Positions 27,646 to 38,173 of a stretch of 64,000 bases of DNA are shown here, piece by piece. Each line of letters begins with the position of its first letter. The stretch's first letter is position 1. The notes under the pieces were generated by a model, which worked only from the letters and a program-made list of their open reading frames with translations, had not been told where the DNA came from and ran no database searches. A program made the translations under genes and the position numbers. This DNA comes from Beutenbergia cavernae DSM 12333 (GTDB lineage: Bacteria; Actinomycetota; Actinomycetes; Actinomycetales; Beutenbergiaceae), in NCBI RefSeq assembly GCF_000023105.1, contig NC_012669.1, positions 2,667,025 through 2,731,024 of the forward strand. Reading direction: 5' to 3'.

Positions 27646-28632
27646 TCAGCGGGTGATCGGCGCCTCGGGCGCGCTCACGTCGTAGTAGGCGGCGCCGACC
27701 TGCAGGAGCGTCGACAGCACTGCCACCTTGAGCGCCGACTCGGCCGGGCTCCCCCACTCCACGCGGGCGCCGTCGGCGAGCTCGAACCGCACCGACTGCT
27801 CCGACCGCGCGCCGGCGGTGACGATCTGGGCGCGCAGCTCGTCCGGGAGCGCGCCGAGCACCTCGAGCACGGCGGCGACGGCGTCCTGCCGGGCGCCGTC
27901 GTCGAGCGGCACCGTCATCTCGGGGAGCCCGGCCGGCGTCTCCCCGCCGGCCGGCACCGTCGCGATGACCACGCCCTCGGCATCGAGGAGCAGCGTGCCC
28001 TCGTCGCCGGGGACGACGGCGACCGGCGTGCGGGGCGTGATCTCGATCCGCAGGCCACCCGGCCACGACCTCGAGACGCCGGCGTCCTGGACGGCCGGGA
28101 TCTGCTCGATCTCCTCAGCGAGGGCCGCCAGGTCGATCCGGGCGAGCGGCACGCCGACCTCGGGTCCGGCCACGGCGGCGACGGCCGCGCCGTCGACGTA
28201 CCCGCCCGCGCCGACCACCTCGACGGCGTCGTCGCGCAGCGCGAGCACGGGCGAGGCCAGGACGAGCCAGCCCAGCCCGGCGAGCACGGCCACGACGCCG
28301 GCGAGCACGCCCAGCCGGAGCCCGGTGCGCCGTCGGCGCGCCGACTCGCGCTCGGCGAGCCGGTCGGAGATCTGGCTCACCCGCGGCGGTCCGAAGGCGG
28401 CGGGCGCTGAGCTCTCCCGGGGTGCGACCCGCACGAGCCGCGACTCCGCGGGAGCCTCCTCGGCCCGGTCGGCGTCGGCCGAGGGCGGCTCCCGCGGGGG
28501 CACCGCCGGCTGCGCGTCGTGGGTCTGCTCGGCCGGCGCGTCATGCTCCGACGGCGCGTCCCGCTGCGGCAGCGTGTCCCGCTCCGGCGGCGCGGTGCGC
28601 TCCGGGCGGCGCGGCGCGGCAGGCGGCCTCAC
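27646..28632 (-). CDS. ftsQ: cell division protein FtsQ
   Basis: 328 residues. A long charged cytosolic region (1-103, rich in Pro, Glu, Arg, Asp), one transmembrane segment at about 106-128 ([20 protein letters not shown]), the POTRA domain ([25 protein letters not shown]-type start) and the FtsQ beta domain. Scaffold of the FtsQ/L/B complex that activates FtsW/FtsI. GTG start overlaps the murC stop (GTGA). The cytosolic part contains repeated (P)ERD/(P)SEHD-like acidic-basic peptides of low complexity. Confidence 0.93.
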   Translation of the reverse strand: MRPPAAPRRPERTAPPERDTLPQRDAPSEHDAPAEQTHDAQPAVPPREPPSADADRAEEAPAESRLVRVAPRESSAPAAFGPPRVSQISDRLAERESARRRRTGLRLGVLAGVVAVLAGLGWLVLASPVLALRDDAVEVVGAGGYVDGAAVAAVAGPEVGVPLARIDLAALAEEIEQIPAVQDAGVSRSWPGGLRIEITPRTPVAVVPGDEGTLLLDAEGVVIATVPAGGETPAGLPEMTVPLDDGARQDAVAAVLEVLGALPDELRAQIVTAGARSEQSVRFELADGARVEWGSPAESALKVAVLSTLLQVGAAYYDVSAPEAPITR

Positions 28633-30050
28633 GAGGGACCCGCCAGGTCGGCGAGGATGACCGCGGCGAGCTCGGTGACGTCCCCCGCCCCGACCGTCAG
28701 CACGAGGTCGCCCGGCCGCGCCCGGCCGGCGATCTCGTGAGCGGCGGCCAGCCGATCCGGCACGAGGGCGAACGGGGCGGCGCCGCGCGCCGCGCGCCCG
28801 GGCGGCTCCGCCTGGGTGACGAGCGCGCTCGTGACGCCCGGCGCGGGATCCTCGCGCGCCCCGTAGATGCCGGTGACGACGACGACGTCGGCGGCGTCGA
28901 GCGCGTCGGCGAACGCTGTGGCGAACGCGGCGGTCCGCGAGTACAGGTGCGGCTGGAACAGCACGAGCACGCGGCCGTCGCCCACCGCGAGCCGCGCGGC
29001 CTCGAGCGCGGCTCGCACCTTCGTGGGGTTGTGGGCGTAGTCGTCGACGACGCGCACGCCGCCGGCCTCGCCCCTGGTCTCGAAACGGCGCGCCGTCCCG
29101 GTGAAGCGGGCGAGGCCATGGGCGAGCTGCTCGGCGTCGGCGCCGAGCTCGAGGCCCGCCGCCCACCCGGCGACGGCGTCGAGCACCGTGTGCCGCCCCG
29201 GTGCCGCGAGGCGGAGACGCACGGGCCCGGGGCCGAGCCCGTCGGCTGTCACGAGCGTCACCTCGGCGCGCGCCGACGTCGCGTCCAGCTCGAGGTCGGT
29301 GATCCGCACGTGGTCGCTCGCGGGGTCGAGCGGCTCCCCGCCGACGCCGTAGGTCCGCACGCGGATGCCCTGCGCCGTCGCCCAGCGCGCGAGCTCGAGC
29401 GAGCCGGGGTCGTCGGCGCACGCCACGAGCAGCCCGCCGGACACGATCCGACGGGCGAACTCCCGGAACGCCTCGACGAGGGCATCGGTGTCCGCGTAGT
29501 GGTCCAGGTGATCGGCCTCGATGTTGGTGACGACGGCGACCCGCGGGGCGTAGGCGAGGAACGAGGAGTCGGACTCGTCGGCCTCGGCCACGAACACGCG
29601 CCCCGCCCCCACGCGCGCTCCGGAGGACCAGTCGCGCACCACCGCCCCGATCGCGGCGGTGGGGTCGAGACCAGCTTCCGTGAGCGCGACGGCGAGCATC
29701 GCCGACGTCGTCGTCTTGCCGTGCGTCCCGGCGACGGCGACGAGCTCGCGTTCGTTCGCGATCCGGGCGAGCGCCGCCGATCGGTGCAGCACCTCGACGC
29801 CGAGCTCGCGTGCCCGCACCAGCTCGGGGTTGTCGCCACGGATCGCGGAGCTCACGACGACGACGTCGGCCCCCTCGACGGCGGCGGCGCGGTGCCCGAC
29901 CTCGACGCGCGCGCCGAGGTCGGCCAGCCGGCGCAGGGCTGCGGATTCGGCGGCGTCGGACCCGGTGACGACGTGGCCGGCCGCGAGCGCGAGCTCGGCG
30001 ACGACGGACATCCCGGCCCCGCCGATCGCGATGAAGTGCCAGCGCGTCAT
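28629..30050 (-). CDS. murC: UDP-N-acetylmuramate-L-alanine ligase
   Basis: 473 residues, first Mur ligase. N-terminal Rossmann HFIAIGGAGMSVVAELAL, ATP loop AGTHGKTTTSAMLA near residue 115, central EADESDSSFL and NIEADHLDHY, C-terminal VVDDYAHNPTKVRAAL. Adds L-Ala to UDP-MurNAc. ATGA overlap with murG upstream and GTGA with ftsQ downstream. Confidence 0.97.
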   Translation of the reverse strand: MTRWHFIAIGGAGMSVVAELALAAGHVVTGSDAAESAALRRLADLGARVEVGHRAAAVEGADVVVVSSAIRGDNPELVRARELGVEVLHRSAALARIANERELVAVAGTHGKTTTSAMLAVALTEAGLDPTAAIGAVVRDWSSGARVGAGRVFVAEADESDSSFLAYAPRVAVVTNIEADHLDHYADTDALVEAFREFARRIVSGGLLVACADDPGSLELARWATAQGIRVRTYGVGGEPLDPASDHVRITDLELDATSARAEVTLVTADGLGPGPVRLRLAAPGRHTVLDAVAGWAAGLELGADAEQLAHGLARFTGTARRFETRGEAGGVRVVDDYAHNPTKVRAALEAARLAVGDGRVLVLFQPHLYSRTAAFATAFADALDAADVVVVTGIYGAREDPAPGVTSALVTQAEPPGRAARGAAPFALVPDRLAAAHEIAGRARPGDLVLTVGAGDVTELAAVILADLAGPS

Positions 30051-31228
30051 CGGGATCTCCCGGCGAGCGCGACGGCTGTGACGACGTCGGCGAGCCGCGC
30101 CGCGCCGTCGGGCACCCCCGCTGCCCGGGCCGCGGCTCCCATCGCCGTCAGGGCCGAGGAGTCGATGAGGAGCGGGACCACGCGGTCCGCCACCCAGTCG
30201 GGCGTGAAGTCGGCGTCCGCGACGAGCAGGCCCCCGCCGCCGTCGACGATCGGCGCGGCGTTCAGGCGCTGTTCCCCGTTGCCGACCGGCAGCGGCACGT
30301 ACACGGCGCCGATGCCGAGCGCCGCGACCTCGCTGACCGTGCCGGCGCCCGCGCGAGCCACGACGAGGTCCGCGCAGGCGTAGGCCCGCTCCATCTCGGC
30401 GAGGTAGGGACGGACGTGGTACGCGGAACGCACCTCGGGCGCGTGCGCGTCCAGCGCCGCCTGCACCGCGTCGGCCTTCCCGGTGCCTGTCAGGTGCAGG
30501 ACCTGGGCCCCGGCGGCGACGAGCACGGGCGCCGCGGCGGCGATCGTCGCGTTGACGGCCTGCGCCCCCAGCGACCCACCGGTCACGAGCACCGTCGTGC
30601 GGGCCGGGTCGAGGCCGAGCTCCTGCGCACCCGCCCGGCGCGCCGCGAGAGCGGCGTCCACCTGACCGCGGGCCGCCACGAGGCTCGCGACCTCGGGGCG
30701 CAGCGGGAGCCCGGTCACCGTCGTCGAGCCCCGCCGCGCGTGCAGCGGCGTGCCCGGGAACGTCACGGCGACGGCGGCGGCATGCCGGGCACCGAGCCGG
30801 TTCGCCAGGCCGGGCCGGGCGTTCTGCTCGTGGACGACGGCGGGGACGTGCGCGCGCCGGGCCGCGGAGTAGGCGGGGGTGGCGACGTACCCGCCGAACC
30901 CGACGACGACGTCCGCCTCGATCGCGGCGATGGCAGCGCCGGCTTCCCGGACCGCCCGCCGGTACCGCCCCGGGAACCGCACGAGGTCGGCGTCCGGGCG
31001 GCGCGGGAACGGGACGCGCTCGATCGTGACGAGCTCGTAGCCGCGGTCCGGCACGAGGCGCGCCTCCAGCCCGCTCGACGTGCCGAGCACCGCCACCCTC
31101 GTCTCGGCGTCGCGTGCGCGGAGCTCGTCCGCCAGCGCGAGGAGCGGGTTCACGTGCCCCGCCGTGCCACCACCGGCGAGCACAACGCGAAGCCGTGGAG
31201 CCGAACCGGTCGTCTCCCCGGTGCTCAC
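30047..31228 (-). CDS. murG: UDP-GlcNAc:lipid I N-acetylglucosaminyltransferase
   Basis: 393 residues, GT-B glycosyltransferase making lipid II at the inner membrane face. N-terminal loop VLAGGGTAGHVNPLLALA, VVGFGGYVATPAYSAARR, HEQNARPGLANRLGAR, and C-terminal nucleotide site VTGGSLGAQAVN and RAGAGTVSEVAALG. GTG start overlaps the ftsW stop. The frame continues open upstream but only as a shadow of ftsW. Confidence 0.97.
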   Translation of the reverse strand: MSTGETTGSAPRLRVVLAGGGTAGHVNPLLALADELRARDAETRVAVLGTSSGLEARLVPDRGYELVTIERVPFPRRPDADLVRFPGRYRRAVREAGAAIAAIEADVVVGFGGYVATPAYSAARRAHVPAVVHEQNARPGLANRLGARHAAAVAVTFPGTPLHARRGSTTVTGLPLRPEVASLVAARGQVDAALAARRAGAQELGLDPARTTVLVTGGSLGAQAVNATIAAAAPVLVAAGAQVLHLTGTGKADAVQAALDAHAPEVRSAYHVRPYLAEMERAYACADLVVARAGAGTVSEVAALGIGAVYVPLPVGNGEQRLNAAPIVDGGGGLLVADADFTPDWVADRVVPLLIDSSALTAMGAAARAAGVPDGAARLADVVTAVALAGRSR

Positions 31229-32535
31229 CGGCTCGCTCGCGTTGCTCGCCCGGTGTGCCGCATCCCGGACGTGAGGACGGCGAAGCCCCGCCGCACGGTG
31301 CCGCGTCGGGCCTCGAGAGCGACCCTGGCGCCGGGCTCGCTGCGCGCGAACGCGAGCAGGATCCCGAGCGCGACGAGCGTGACGATCAGCGAGGACCCGC
31401 CGGCCGAGACCAGCGGCAAGGGGATACCGATCACCGGCAGCACGCCGATAACGACGCCGATGTTCACCAGTGCCTGCGCGAGGATCCACGCACCGATCGC
31501 GCCCGTCGTGATCTTGACGAACGGGTCGGGGTGGCGCCGGATGATCCGCGTGACGCCGACGGCGAGGAGCGCGAACAGCGCGAGGACGAGCAGGGTGCCG
31601 AGCAGGCCGAGCTCCTCGCCGATCACGGCGAGGATGAAGTCGTTGTGCGCCGCCGGGAGACCCCACCACTTCTCCCGCGAGGCGCCGAGCCCGACGCCAC
31701 CGATGCCACCGGTACCGAGCGCCTGCTGCGCGAGGCGGGACTGGTACCCGAGCCCTTGCGGGTCCAGCGGGGTCGAGCCGAACAGCGCCATGATGCGTGC
31801 AACCCGGTTTGGCGACGTCGCGGCGAGGAACGCGACTACCGCCGCGACCGCCAGACCGGCGGCCGCGAACATCCGCATGGGGACCCCTGCGACCCACAGG
31901 GCGCCCCCGACAAGCGCGACGAGCACGAGCGCTGTCCCGAGGTCGTTCGTCACGAGGACGAGCGCAAGCACGGCACCCGAGACGACGAGCGCAGGGAAGA
32001 TGACATGCCCCCAGCGGGCGAGCAACGAGCGCTTGGCGGCGAGCACCGCGCCGAGCCACAGCGCGAGGCCAAGCTTCGCGAACTCGCTCGGCTGGAACGT
32101 GACGTTGGGCGCGAGCTCCACCCACGCGTTGTTGCCGCCTTCCCCGACAGCGAGCGGCGTGAACACCAGCAGCTGCATCGCCGCCGCGCCCATCATCGCG
32201 AACCACGCCGTCCGGCGAAAGAACACGACCGGGAGCCGCGCAGCGACGAGCGCGAGCGGGACCCCGATAACGGCGTACTGGAGCTGCGTGAGGAATCCGG
32301 TGAACGGCGAGCCGGTCCGCGCCATCGAGTCGATCGTGGAGCTCGACAGCACCATGACGAGCCCGAGGCACAGCAGCACCGCCGCGACGCCGCCGATGAG
32401 GTAGTACGACGTCACCGGCGAGTCCCAGCCGGCGAGCCGAGCTGTGCGCGCGCTCGACGCCCGGTGCGGACCTGCCGCCGGAGCGGTGCGGGAGCGCCGC
32501 GGTGCCGGCGCCCGGCGCGGGGTGAGCGTGGTCAT
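31225..32535 (-). CDS. ftsW: septal peptidoglycan polymerase FtsW (SEDS family)
   Basis: 436 residues, about ten transmembrane segments. Catalytic Asp in the family region before segment 8 and signature QPSEFAKLGLALWLG, TNDLGTALVLVALVG, and GEELGLLGTLLVL / GIPLPLVSAGGSSL near the C terminus. SEDS glycosyltransferase paired with FtsI. A 45-residue basic/Pro-rich N tail and a basic C tail of about 45 residues lie in the cytosol. ATGA overlap with murD. Confidence 0.96.
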   Translation of the reverse strand: MTTLTPRRAPAPRRSRTAPAAGPHRASSARTARLAGWDSPVTSYYLIGGVAAVLLCLGLVMVLSSSTIDSMARTGSPFTGFLTQLQYAVIGVPLALVAARLPVVFFRRTAWFAMMGAAAMQLLVFTPLAVGEGGNNAWVELAPNVTFQPSEFAKLGLALWLGAVLAAKRSLLARWGHVIFPALVVSGAVLALVLVTNDLGTALVLVALVGGALWVAGVPMRMFAAAGLAVAAVVAFLAATSPNRVARIMALFGSTPLDPQGLGYQSRLAQQALGTGGIGGVGLGASREKWWGLPAAHNDFILAVIGEELGLLGTLLVLALFALLAVGVTRIIRRHPDPFVKITTGAIGAWILAQALVNIGVVIGVLPVIGIPLPLVSAGGSSLIVTLVALGILLAFARSEPGARVALEARRGTVRRGFAVLTSGMRHTGRATRASR

Positions 32536-34049
32536 GGGACGACCTCCCCCGCGCGGCCGCCCTCGAGCGCCCGGACGGCCGCGGCGAACGCGTCGCCGCG
32601 CGCGGCGTAGGAGGCGAACTGGTCGTGCGACGCGCCGGCCGGTGCGAGCAGCACCGTGTCGCCGGGCCGGGCGAGGGCGCGGGCGCGGGCGACGGCGGCG
32701 GACATCACGTCCTCAGTCTCACCGGGCACGACGGCGATCACGGGGACCTCGGGCGCGTGTCGCCGCAGGGCGTCGGCCCACGGCGTGGCGTCGACGCCGA
32801 TGAGGACGACGCCGCGCAGCCGGTCGGACCGCGCCGCCACGAGCTCGTCGAACGTCGCACCCTTCGCCAGTCCGCCCGCGATCCAGACCCCGCGGCCGGG
32901 CTCGAGGGCGGCGAGCGACGCGGACGCCGCGTGCGCGTTGGTGGCCTTCGAGTCGTCGACGTACGTGACGCCGTCGAGCACGGCGACCGCCTCGATGCGG
33001 TGCGCCCCCGGCGCGTACGCGCGGAGCCCGGTGGCGACCGCCGACGGCGTGACTCCCGCCGCGCGGGCGAGCGCCGCCGCGACGAGCGCGTTCTGCAGGA
33101 CGTGGACCGGGACGCCGATGCCAGGGCGGGCGAGATGGGCCAGGTCGTCGGCCTCGGCGAGCGCGACGCCCTCGATGTGGCGCGCCGCGTGGAACGCGCG
33201 GTCGACGATCACGTCCTCGACGAGCCCGACCTCGCCGAGACCCGGGACTCCGAGGCGGGCACCGATCGCGCGCGCCCCCTCGGCGACGTCCGCCTCCTCC
33301 ACCATCGCGCGGGTCGCCGGGTCCCACGTCGAGTACACGCACGCCGCCCGGGTGCGGGCGTAGACGCGGGCCTTGTCCGCCCGGTACGCGTCGAACGTGC
33401 CGTGCCAGTCGAGATGGTCCGGCGAGATGTTGAGGCACGCGCTCGCCGTCGGTTCGACGGTGAACGTGTGGTGGAGCTGGAAGCTGGAGAGCTCGACGGC
33501 GTACGCGTCCGGGGGCCGCACGACGCCGTGCGCATCCGGGGCGCCGTAGAGCGCCACCGCGGAGATCGGGGTCCCGACGTTGCCGACGGCGGGGGCGAGC
33601 CGGCCGTCGGCGGTGAGGATGCTGCTGAGCATCTCGACGGTCGTGGTCTTGCCGTTGGTGCCGGTCAGCGTGAGCCACGGGGCGTCGTCGGCGCGCACGC
33701 GCCACGCCAGCTCGACCTCGCTCCAGATCTCCAGCCCGGCGTCCCGCGGGACCGCGAGCAGCGGTGACGAGGGTGCGAGCCCGGGCCCGGCGACGACGAG
33801 GCGCGGCGACGTCGCCAGCGCCCGCTCGGCGAGCGCCGTCTCGTCGCCGTCCGCGTCGAGAACGGTCACGCCCGGCAGCGCCTCGGCGGCCCGCGCCGCG
33901 ACGTCGGCCCGCGAGTCCACCGCGACCACGTGGGCGCCGAGCTGCGCCAGGACTCGTGCGGCGGCCTCGCCCGACGTGCCGAGGCCCACCACGAGGGCGC
34001 GGGCGCCGGAGAAGGCGGCGCGGTCCGGACCGCCCCCGGAGCCGCTCAC
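32532..34049 (-). CDS. murD: UDP-N-acetylmuramoyl-L-alanine-D-glutamate ligase
   Basis: 505 residues. Adds D-Glu. N-terminal [22 protein letters not shown] loop [15 protein letters not shown] near residue 130, [11 protein letters not shown], and [18 protein letters not shown] with [12 protein letters not shown]. Longer than the E. coli enzyme (438) by Ala/Arg-rich insertions, normal for actinobacteria. GTGA overlap with mraY. Confidence 0.96.
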   Translation of the reverse strand: MSGSGGGPDRAAFSGARALVVGLGTSGEAAARVLAQLGAHVVAVDSRADVAARAAEALPGVTVLDADGDETALAERALATSPRLVVAGPGLAPSSPLLAVPRDAGLEIWSEVELAWRVRADDAPWLTLTGTNGKTTTVEMLSSILTADGRLAPAVGNVGTPISAVALYGAPDAHGVVRPPDAYAVELSSFQLHHTFTVEPTASACLNISPDHLDWHGTFDAYRADKARVYARTRAACVYSTWDPATRAMVEEADVAEGARAIGARLGVPGLGEVGLVEDVIVDRAFHAARHIEGVALAEADDLAHLARPGIGVPVHVLQNALVAAALARAAGVTPSAVATGLRAYAPGAHRIEAVAVLDGVTYVDDSKATNAHAASASLAALEPGRGVWIAGGLAKGATFDELVAARSDRLRGVVLIGVDATPWADALRRHAPEVPVIAVVPGETEDVMSAAVARARALARPGDTVLLAPAGASHDQFASYAARGDAFAAAVRALEGGRAGEVVP

Positions 34050-35128
34050 CCGACCACCCACTCGGCGTAGAAGATGCCGACGCCGAGCGCCACGAACAGC
34101 GCGGCGATCAGCCAGAAGCGGATGACGATCGTCACCTCGTTCCAGCCGCTGAGCTCGAAGTGGTGGTGCAGCGGTGCCATCTTGAACACGCGTCGTCGGG
34201 TCATCTTGAAGAAGCCGATCTGGATGACGTCGCTGAGCACGATCACCACGAACAGCCCGCCGATGATGACCGCGAGGAACTCCGTGCGGGTGAGGATCGA
34301 CAGCCCGGCCAGGGCGCCGCCGAGCGCGAGCGCCCCCGTGTCGCCCATGAAGATCTTCGCAGGGCTCGCGTTCCACCACAGGAACCCGGCGCAGGCGCCG
34401 ACGATGGCCGCCGTGACGATCGCGAGGTCCCGGGGGTCGCGCGTCTCGTAGCAGCTCGGGCCGACCTGGGAGAGCACCTGGCACGACTGGTTGGACTGCC
34501 ACATCGTGACCACCACGTACGCGGAGAACACGAAGACGCTGACGCCGGTGGCGAGCCCGTCGAGCCCGTCGGTGAGGTTGACGGCGTTGGACCACGCCGT
34601 GATGAGGAAGTTCGCCCAGATGACGAACAGCACCAGACCCACCGCGGCGCCGGCGAACGCGAGGTCGATCCCGGTGTCGCGGATGAACGAGACCTGGGTG
34701 GACGCCGGCGTCCGGAACTGCTCGTTCGGGAACTGCAGGGCGAGCACGGAGAACGTCACGCCGATGACGCCCTGGCCGATGATCTTCCACCGGGCGTTCA
34801 GCCCGAGGGAGCGCTGCCGGGAGATCTTGATGAAGTCGTCGAGGAACCCGATGACGCCCAGCCCGATCATGAGGAACAGCAGCAGGAGGCCGGACACCTG
34901 GGGCATCCGCTGGGCGGAGATGTTCGCCACGGTGTACCCGAGGACCGTCGCGGCGATGATGACGACGCCGCCCATGGTGGGCGTGCCGCGCTTCGTGAAG
35001 TGGGCGGTCGGGCCGTCCTGCCGGATGAACTGCCCGTACTGCCGCTTCACGAGGAAGCGGATGAACAGGGGCGTGCCGAACAGCGAGACGAGCAGGCCGA
35101 CGGCGCCCGAGACGAGGATCGCGATCAC
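34046..35128 (-). CDS. mraY: phospho-MurNAc-pentapeptide translocase
   Basis: 360 residues, ten membrane segments. Transfers phospho-MurNAc-pentapeptide to undecaprenyl phosphate (lipid I). Active-site blocks: [46 protein letters not shown] and the His loop [14 protein letters not shown] periplasmic loop near residue 228-245 carries two Cys ([16 protein letters not shown]) that could form a disulfide. GTG start overlaps the murF stop. Confidence 0.97.
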   Translation of the reverse strand: MIAILVSGAVGLLVSLFGTPLFIRFLVKRQYGQFIRQDGPTAHFTKRGTPTMGGVVIIAATVLGYTVANISAQRMPQVSGLLLLFLMIGLGVIGFLDDFIKISRQRSLGLNARWKIIGQGVIGVTFSVLALQFPNEQFRTPASTQVSFIRDTGIDLAFAGAAVGLVLFVIWANFLITAWSNAVNLTDGLDGLATGVSVFVFSAYVVVTMWQSNQSCQVLSQVGPSCYETRDPRDLAIVTAAIVGACAGFLWWNASPAKIFMGDTGALALGGALAGLSILTRTEFLAVIIGGLFVVIVLSDVIQIGFFKMTRRRVFKMAPLHHHFELSGWNEVTIVIRFWLIAALFVALGVGIFYAEWVVG

Positions 35129-36549
35129 GCGGTGCCCCCCGCCGTCAGCTCGTCGGCGAGGGCGGCGAGGCCCGCACCCTTGGACGACTTGACCAGCACG
35201 ACGTCGCCCGGTCGCAGCTCCGTGGCGAGGTAGGCGCGCGCTGCGTCGAGATCGGGCGCGAACAGCGCCTCGTCGCCCCACGACCCCTCGTGGCTCGCCC
35301 CGGTGTGCATCGCCCGTGCCCCCTCGCCGACGACCACGAGCTTGTCCACGTTGAGGCGGACGGCGACGCGGCCGACGGCGTCGTGCTCGTCGCGGCTGGA
35401 GTCGCCGAGCTCGAGCATCTCGCCGAGCACGGCGACGCTGCGCCGCTCGCGGCCGGCGATCGCCACGAGCGCCTTGAGCGCGGCGCGCACGGACTCCGGG
35501 TTCGCGTTGTACGCGTCGTCGACGACGGTGACGCCGTCCGGGCGCTCCACCACGTGCATCCGGTGCGGGCTCCGGGCGCCGGCGTTCGCGAGGGCGCCGG
35601 CGACGTCCGCGGCGGCGATCCCGAGTCCGAGGCCGACGGCGGCGGCCGCGAGGGCGTTCGTCACGTGATGCTCCCCGACGAGCGCGAGCGTGACCGGGAC
35701 CTCCTCGCCGTCGGGTGTGGTCAGCACGAACGCGGCACGCCCGGCGGCGTCCAGCGTGACGTCCCGGGCACCCACGGACGGCGGCGGGACGGCGTCGCCG
35801 GAGCCGAACGTGACCACGCGCGGGGCGAGCCGGGCCATGGCGGCCACGCGCTCGTCGTCCGCGTTGAGCACGGCGAAGCCGCCCGGAGCGAGACCGCTGA
35901 CCAGCTCGGACTTCGTGGCGGCGACGGCGTCGACGCTGCCGAACCCTGCGAGGTGCGCACGGCCGACGGTGAGGACGACGGCGACGTCCGGCGGCGCGAT
36001 CGACGTCAGGTAGGTGAGGTTCCCGGGCGCGTCGGCGCCCATCTCCGCGACGACGACCCGCGCGTCCTGCGGCGCGCGCAGCACGGTGAGCGGCAGCCCG
36101 AGCTCGTTGTTGAGGCTGCCGGGCGGCGCGTGCACGACGCCGAGCGGTGCGAGCACCTCCGCGAGCAGGTCCTTCGTGCTCGTCTTCCCGACGGAGCCCG
36201 TGATCCCGACGACGACCGGCGGCTCGTCGGCGACCTCACGCCGTCGGGCCAGCACGTGCCGCGCCAGGTCGCCGAGCGCGCGCTGCGCGTCGTCGACGAG
36301 CACCTGCGCGCCGTCGCCCGCGTCCGGGACGAGGCGGGTCACGAGCGAGGTCGTCGCGCCGTTCTCGTGCGCGACCCGGACGTAGGCGTGACCGTCGACG
36401 TGCTCCCCGGGCAGCGCGACGAACAGCGAGCCGGCGGTCGCCTCGCGCGAGTCGATCACCACGCCCTCGCTCACGCGTGCCTGGGGATCGCCCGCCACGA
36501 CGGTGCCGGACGTCACGGACGCGATCTCGTCCGCCGTCATCTCGATCAT
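35125..36549 (-). CDS. murF: UDP-MurNAc-tripeptide D-alanyl-D-alanine ligase
   Basis: 474 residues. N-terminal substrate domain ([20 protein letters not shown]), ATP loop [16 protein letters not shown] near residue 115, [37 protein letters not shown] and [19 protein letters not shown]. Completes the pentapeptide. ATGA overlap with murE. Confidence 0.97.
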   Translation of the reverse strand: MIEMTADEIASVTSGTVVAGDPQARVSEGVVIDSREATAGSLFVALPGEHVDGHAYVRVAHENGATTSLVTRLVPDAGDGAQVLVDDAQRALGDLARHVLARRREVADEPPVVVGITGSVGKTSTKDLLAEVLAPLGVVHAPPGSLNNELGLPLTVLRAPQDARVVVAEMGADAPGNLTYLTSIAPPDVAVVLTVGRAHLAGFGSVDAVAATKSELVSGLAPGGFAVLNADDERVAAMARLAPRVVTFGSGDAVPPPSVGARDVTLDAAGRAAFVLTTPDGEEVPVTLALVGEHHVTNALAAAAVGLGLGIAAADVAGALANAGARSPHRMHVVERPDGVTVVDDAYNANPESVRAALKALVAIAGRERRSVAVLGEMLELGDSSRDEHDAVGRVAVRLNVDKLVVVGEGARAMHTGASHEGSWGDEALFAPDLDAARAYLATELRPGDVVLVKSSKGAGLAALADELTAGGTA

Positions 36550-38156
36550 GCGTGCCGTCCCTCACGGCGGGCCAGGGCGGCCCGCACCTCCACGCGGTCG
36601 TCGAGCGGCAGCTCCTCGCCCGCGACCTCCTGGATCGTCTCGTGTCCGCGCCCCGCCACGAGCACCGTATCCTCCGGCGCCGCGCCCGCGACCGCCGCCG
36701 CGATCGCCGCGCTCCGCGGCGCGACCTCCCGCACGTCGACGTGACGCCCTGCCGCGCGGGCCGTCTCCGCCGCGCGGAGCGCCCCCGCGAGCACCTCGGC
36801 GCGCACCTGGGCCGGGTCCTCGTCGTGCGGGTCGTCGTCGGTGACGATCACGGCGTCGGCGCCGAGCACCGCCGCCTCGCCCATCGCGGGCCTCTTGCCT
36901 CGGTCGCGCTCGCCCGTCGCCCCGAGCACCACGTGGAGCCGGCCGCTCGTCGTCGCACGCAGCTCGGCGAGCGCGATCCCGACCGCGTCCGTGTTGTGCG
37001 CGAAGTCGACGACGCACCGCGGCTCGGCGCCGACGACCTCCATCCGGCCCGGCACCGCCACGCGCAGGCCGCCCGCCGCGGCGAGCGCCTCGACGACGTC
37101 GGCGGCCGGGACGCCGCCCTCGATCGCCGTCGCGAGGGCCAGCGCGGCGTTCGCCACGTTGAACGCACCCGGCATCGTCAGGCTGGTCGTCAGTGCGACG
37201 TCGCCCGGGCCGGTCAGCGTGAACGACATCGCATCGGCGCCGGCGACGACGTCCCGCACGGTCCAGGCGGCCGCCGCGGCGTGCTCGCCCCGCGTCGCGA
37301 GCGTGGCGACGTCGATCCCGGCCGCGCGGGCGTCCCCGGCCAGCCGCCGGCCCCACTCGTCGTCGACGGAGACGACGGCGCGGCGCGCCCGGGCAGGCGT
37401 GAACAAGGAGGCCTTCGCCGCGTAGTAGTGCTCGAGGTCCCCGTGGAAGTCCAGGTGGTCCTGCGTCAGGTGCGTGAACGCGGCCAGGTCGAACCGCACC
37501 GGGTCCACGCGGTGCAGCTCGAGCGCGTGGGACGACACCTCCATGACGAGGTCGGTCACGCCCGCCTCGACCATGTGCGCGAGGAGGGCGTGCAGGTCCG
37601 GGGCCTCGGGCGTCGTCAGGCGTGCGGGGACGACGGCGTCGCCGATCCGCAGCTCGACCGTGCCGATGAGCCCCACGCGCCGACCGAGCAGCCCGAGCAG
37701 GTGCGCCAGCAGGAACGACGTCGTCGTCTTGCCGTTCGTCCCGGTGACGGCGAACGTCCGCAGGCGCTCGGCCGGCCGCCCGTAGACGTCGGCGGCGACG
37801 GCGGCGACGATCTCCCGGAACTCCGCGCGGCCGGCGCCGTCGCCGGACCCGTCGACGTCGGCGACGAGCACCGGGATGCCGGCGGCCTCGGCCGCCGCGG
37901 CTCCCGAGGCGTCGGTGAGGACGGCGCTGGCACCGGCCGCTGCGGCCGCGGCGGCGAACCGGGCGCCGTGCGTGTGCGCGCCGGGGAGCGCGGCGAAGAT
38001 CTCGCCCGGAGCGAGGCCGCGGTTGTCGAGCGTGATCCCGAGCGCCTCACCCGCTCCCGCGGCCGGGCCGGTCAGGCGCAGCCCGTGGGCGCGCGCCAGG
38101 TCGGCCAGCGCCGTGCGGGGTGGGTGAGCCGGACGGATCCTGGAGGTGGGGCTCAC
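36546..38156 (-). CDS. murE: UDP-MurNAc-dipeptide ligase adding the third amino acid (probably Lys or Orn type)
   Basis: 536 residues. ATP loop [19 protein letters not shown] near residue 142, EVSSHALELHRVDPVRFD, FTHLTQDHLDFHGDLEHYY, and C-terminal VVDFAHNTDAVGIALAEL. The specificity-determining site reads DDDPHDEDP (D440-H444 region) instead of DNPR, the motif of diaminopimelate-adding enzymes, so L-Lys or L-Orn is the likely substrate. GTG start 8 nt after TAGATT, pointing to an internal leaderless promoter 18 bp after ftsI. Confidence 0.94.
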   Translation of the reverse strand: MSPTSRIRPAHPPRTALADLARAHGLRLTGPAAGAGEALGITLDNRGLAPGEIFAALPGAHTHGARFAAAAAAAGASAVLTDASGAAAAEAAGIPVLVADVDGSGDGAGRAEFREIVAAVAADVYGRPAERLRTFAVTGTNGKTTTSFLLAHLLGLLGRRVGLIGTVELRIGDAVVPARLTTPEAPDLHALLAHMVEAGVTDLVMEVSSHALELHRVDPVRFDLAAFTHLTQDHLDFHGDLEHYYAAKASLFTPARARRAVVSVDDEWGRRLAGDARAAGIDVATLATRGEHAAAAAWTVRDVVAGADAMSFTLTGPGDVALTTSLTMPGAFNVANAALALATAIEGGVPAADVVEALAAAGGLRVAVPGRMEVVGAEPRCVVDFAHNTDAVGIALAELRATTSGRLHVVLGATGERDRGKRPAMGEAAVLGADAVIVTDDDPHDEDPAQVRAEVLAGALRAAETARAAGRHVDVREVAPRSAAIAAAVAGAAPEDTVLVAGRGHETIQEVAGEELPLDDRVEVRAALARREGRHA

Positions 38157-38164
38157 GGTCGTGC

Positions 38165-38170
38165 AATCTA
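38165..38170 (-). promoter_or_regulatory. internal dcw promoter before murE
   Basis: TAGATT on the minus strand, 8 nt before the murE GTG and just after the TAG stop of ftsI. It is the only point between mraZ and ftsQ, other than rsmH-mraZ, where genes do not overlap, and there is no Shine-Dalgarno. Confidence 0.55.
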
Positions 38171-38173
38171 CCT

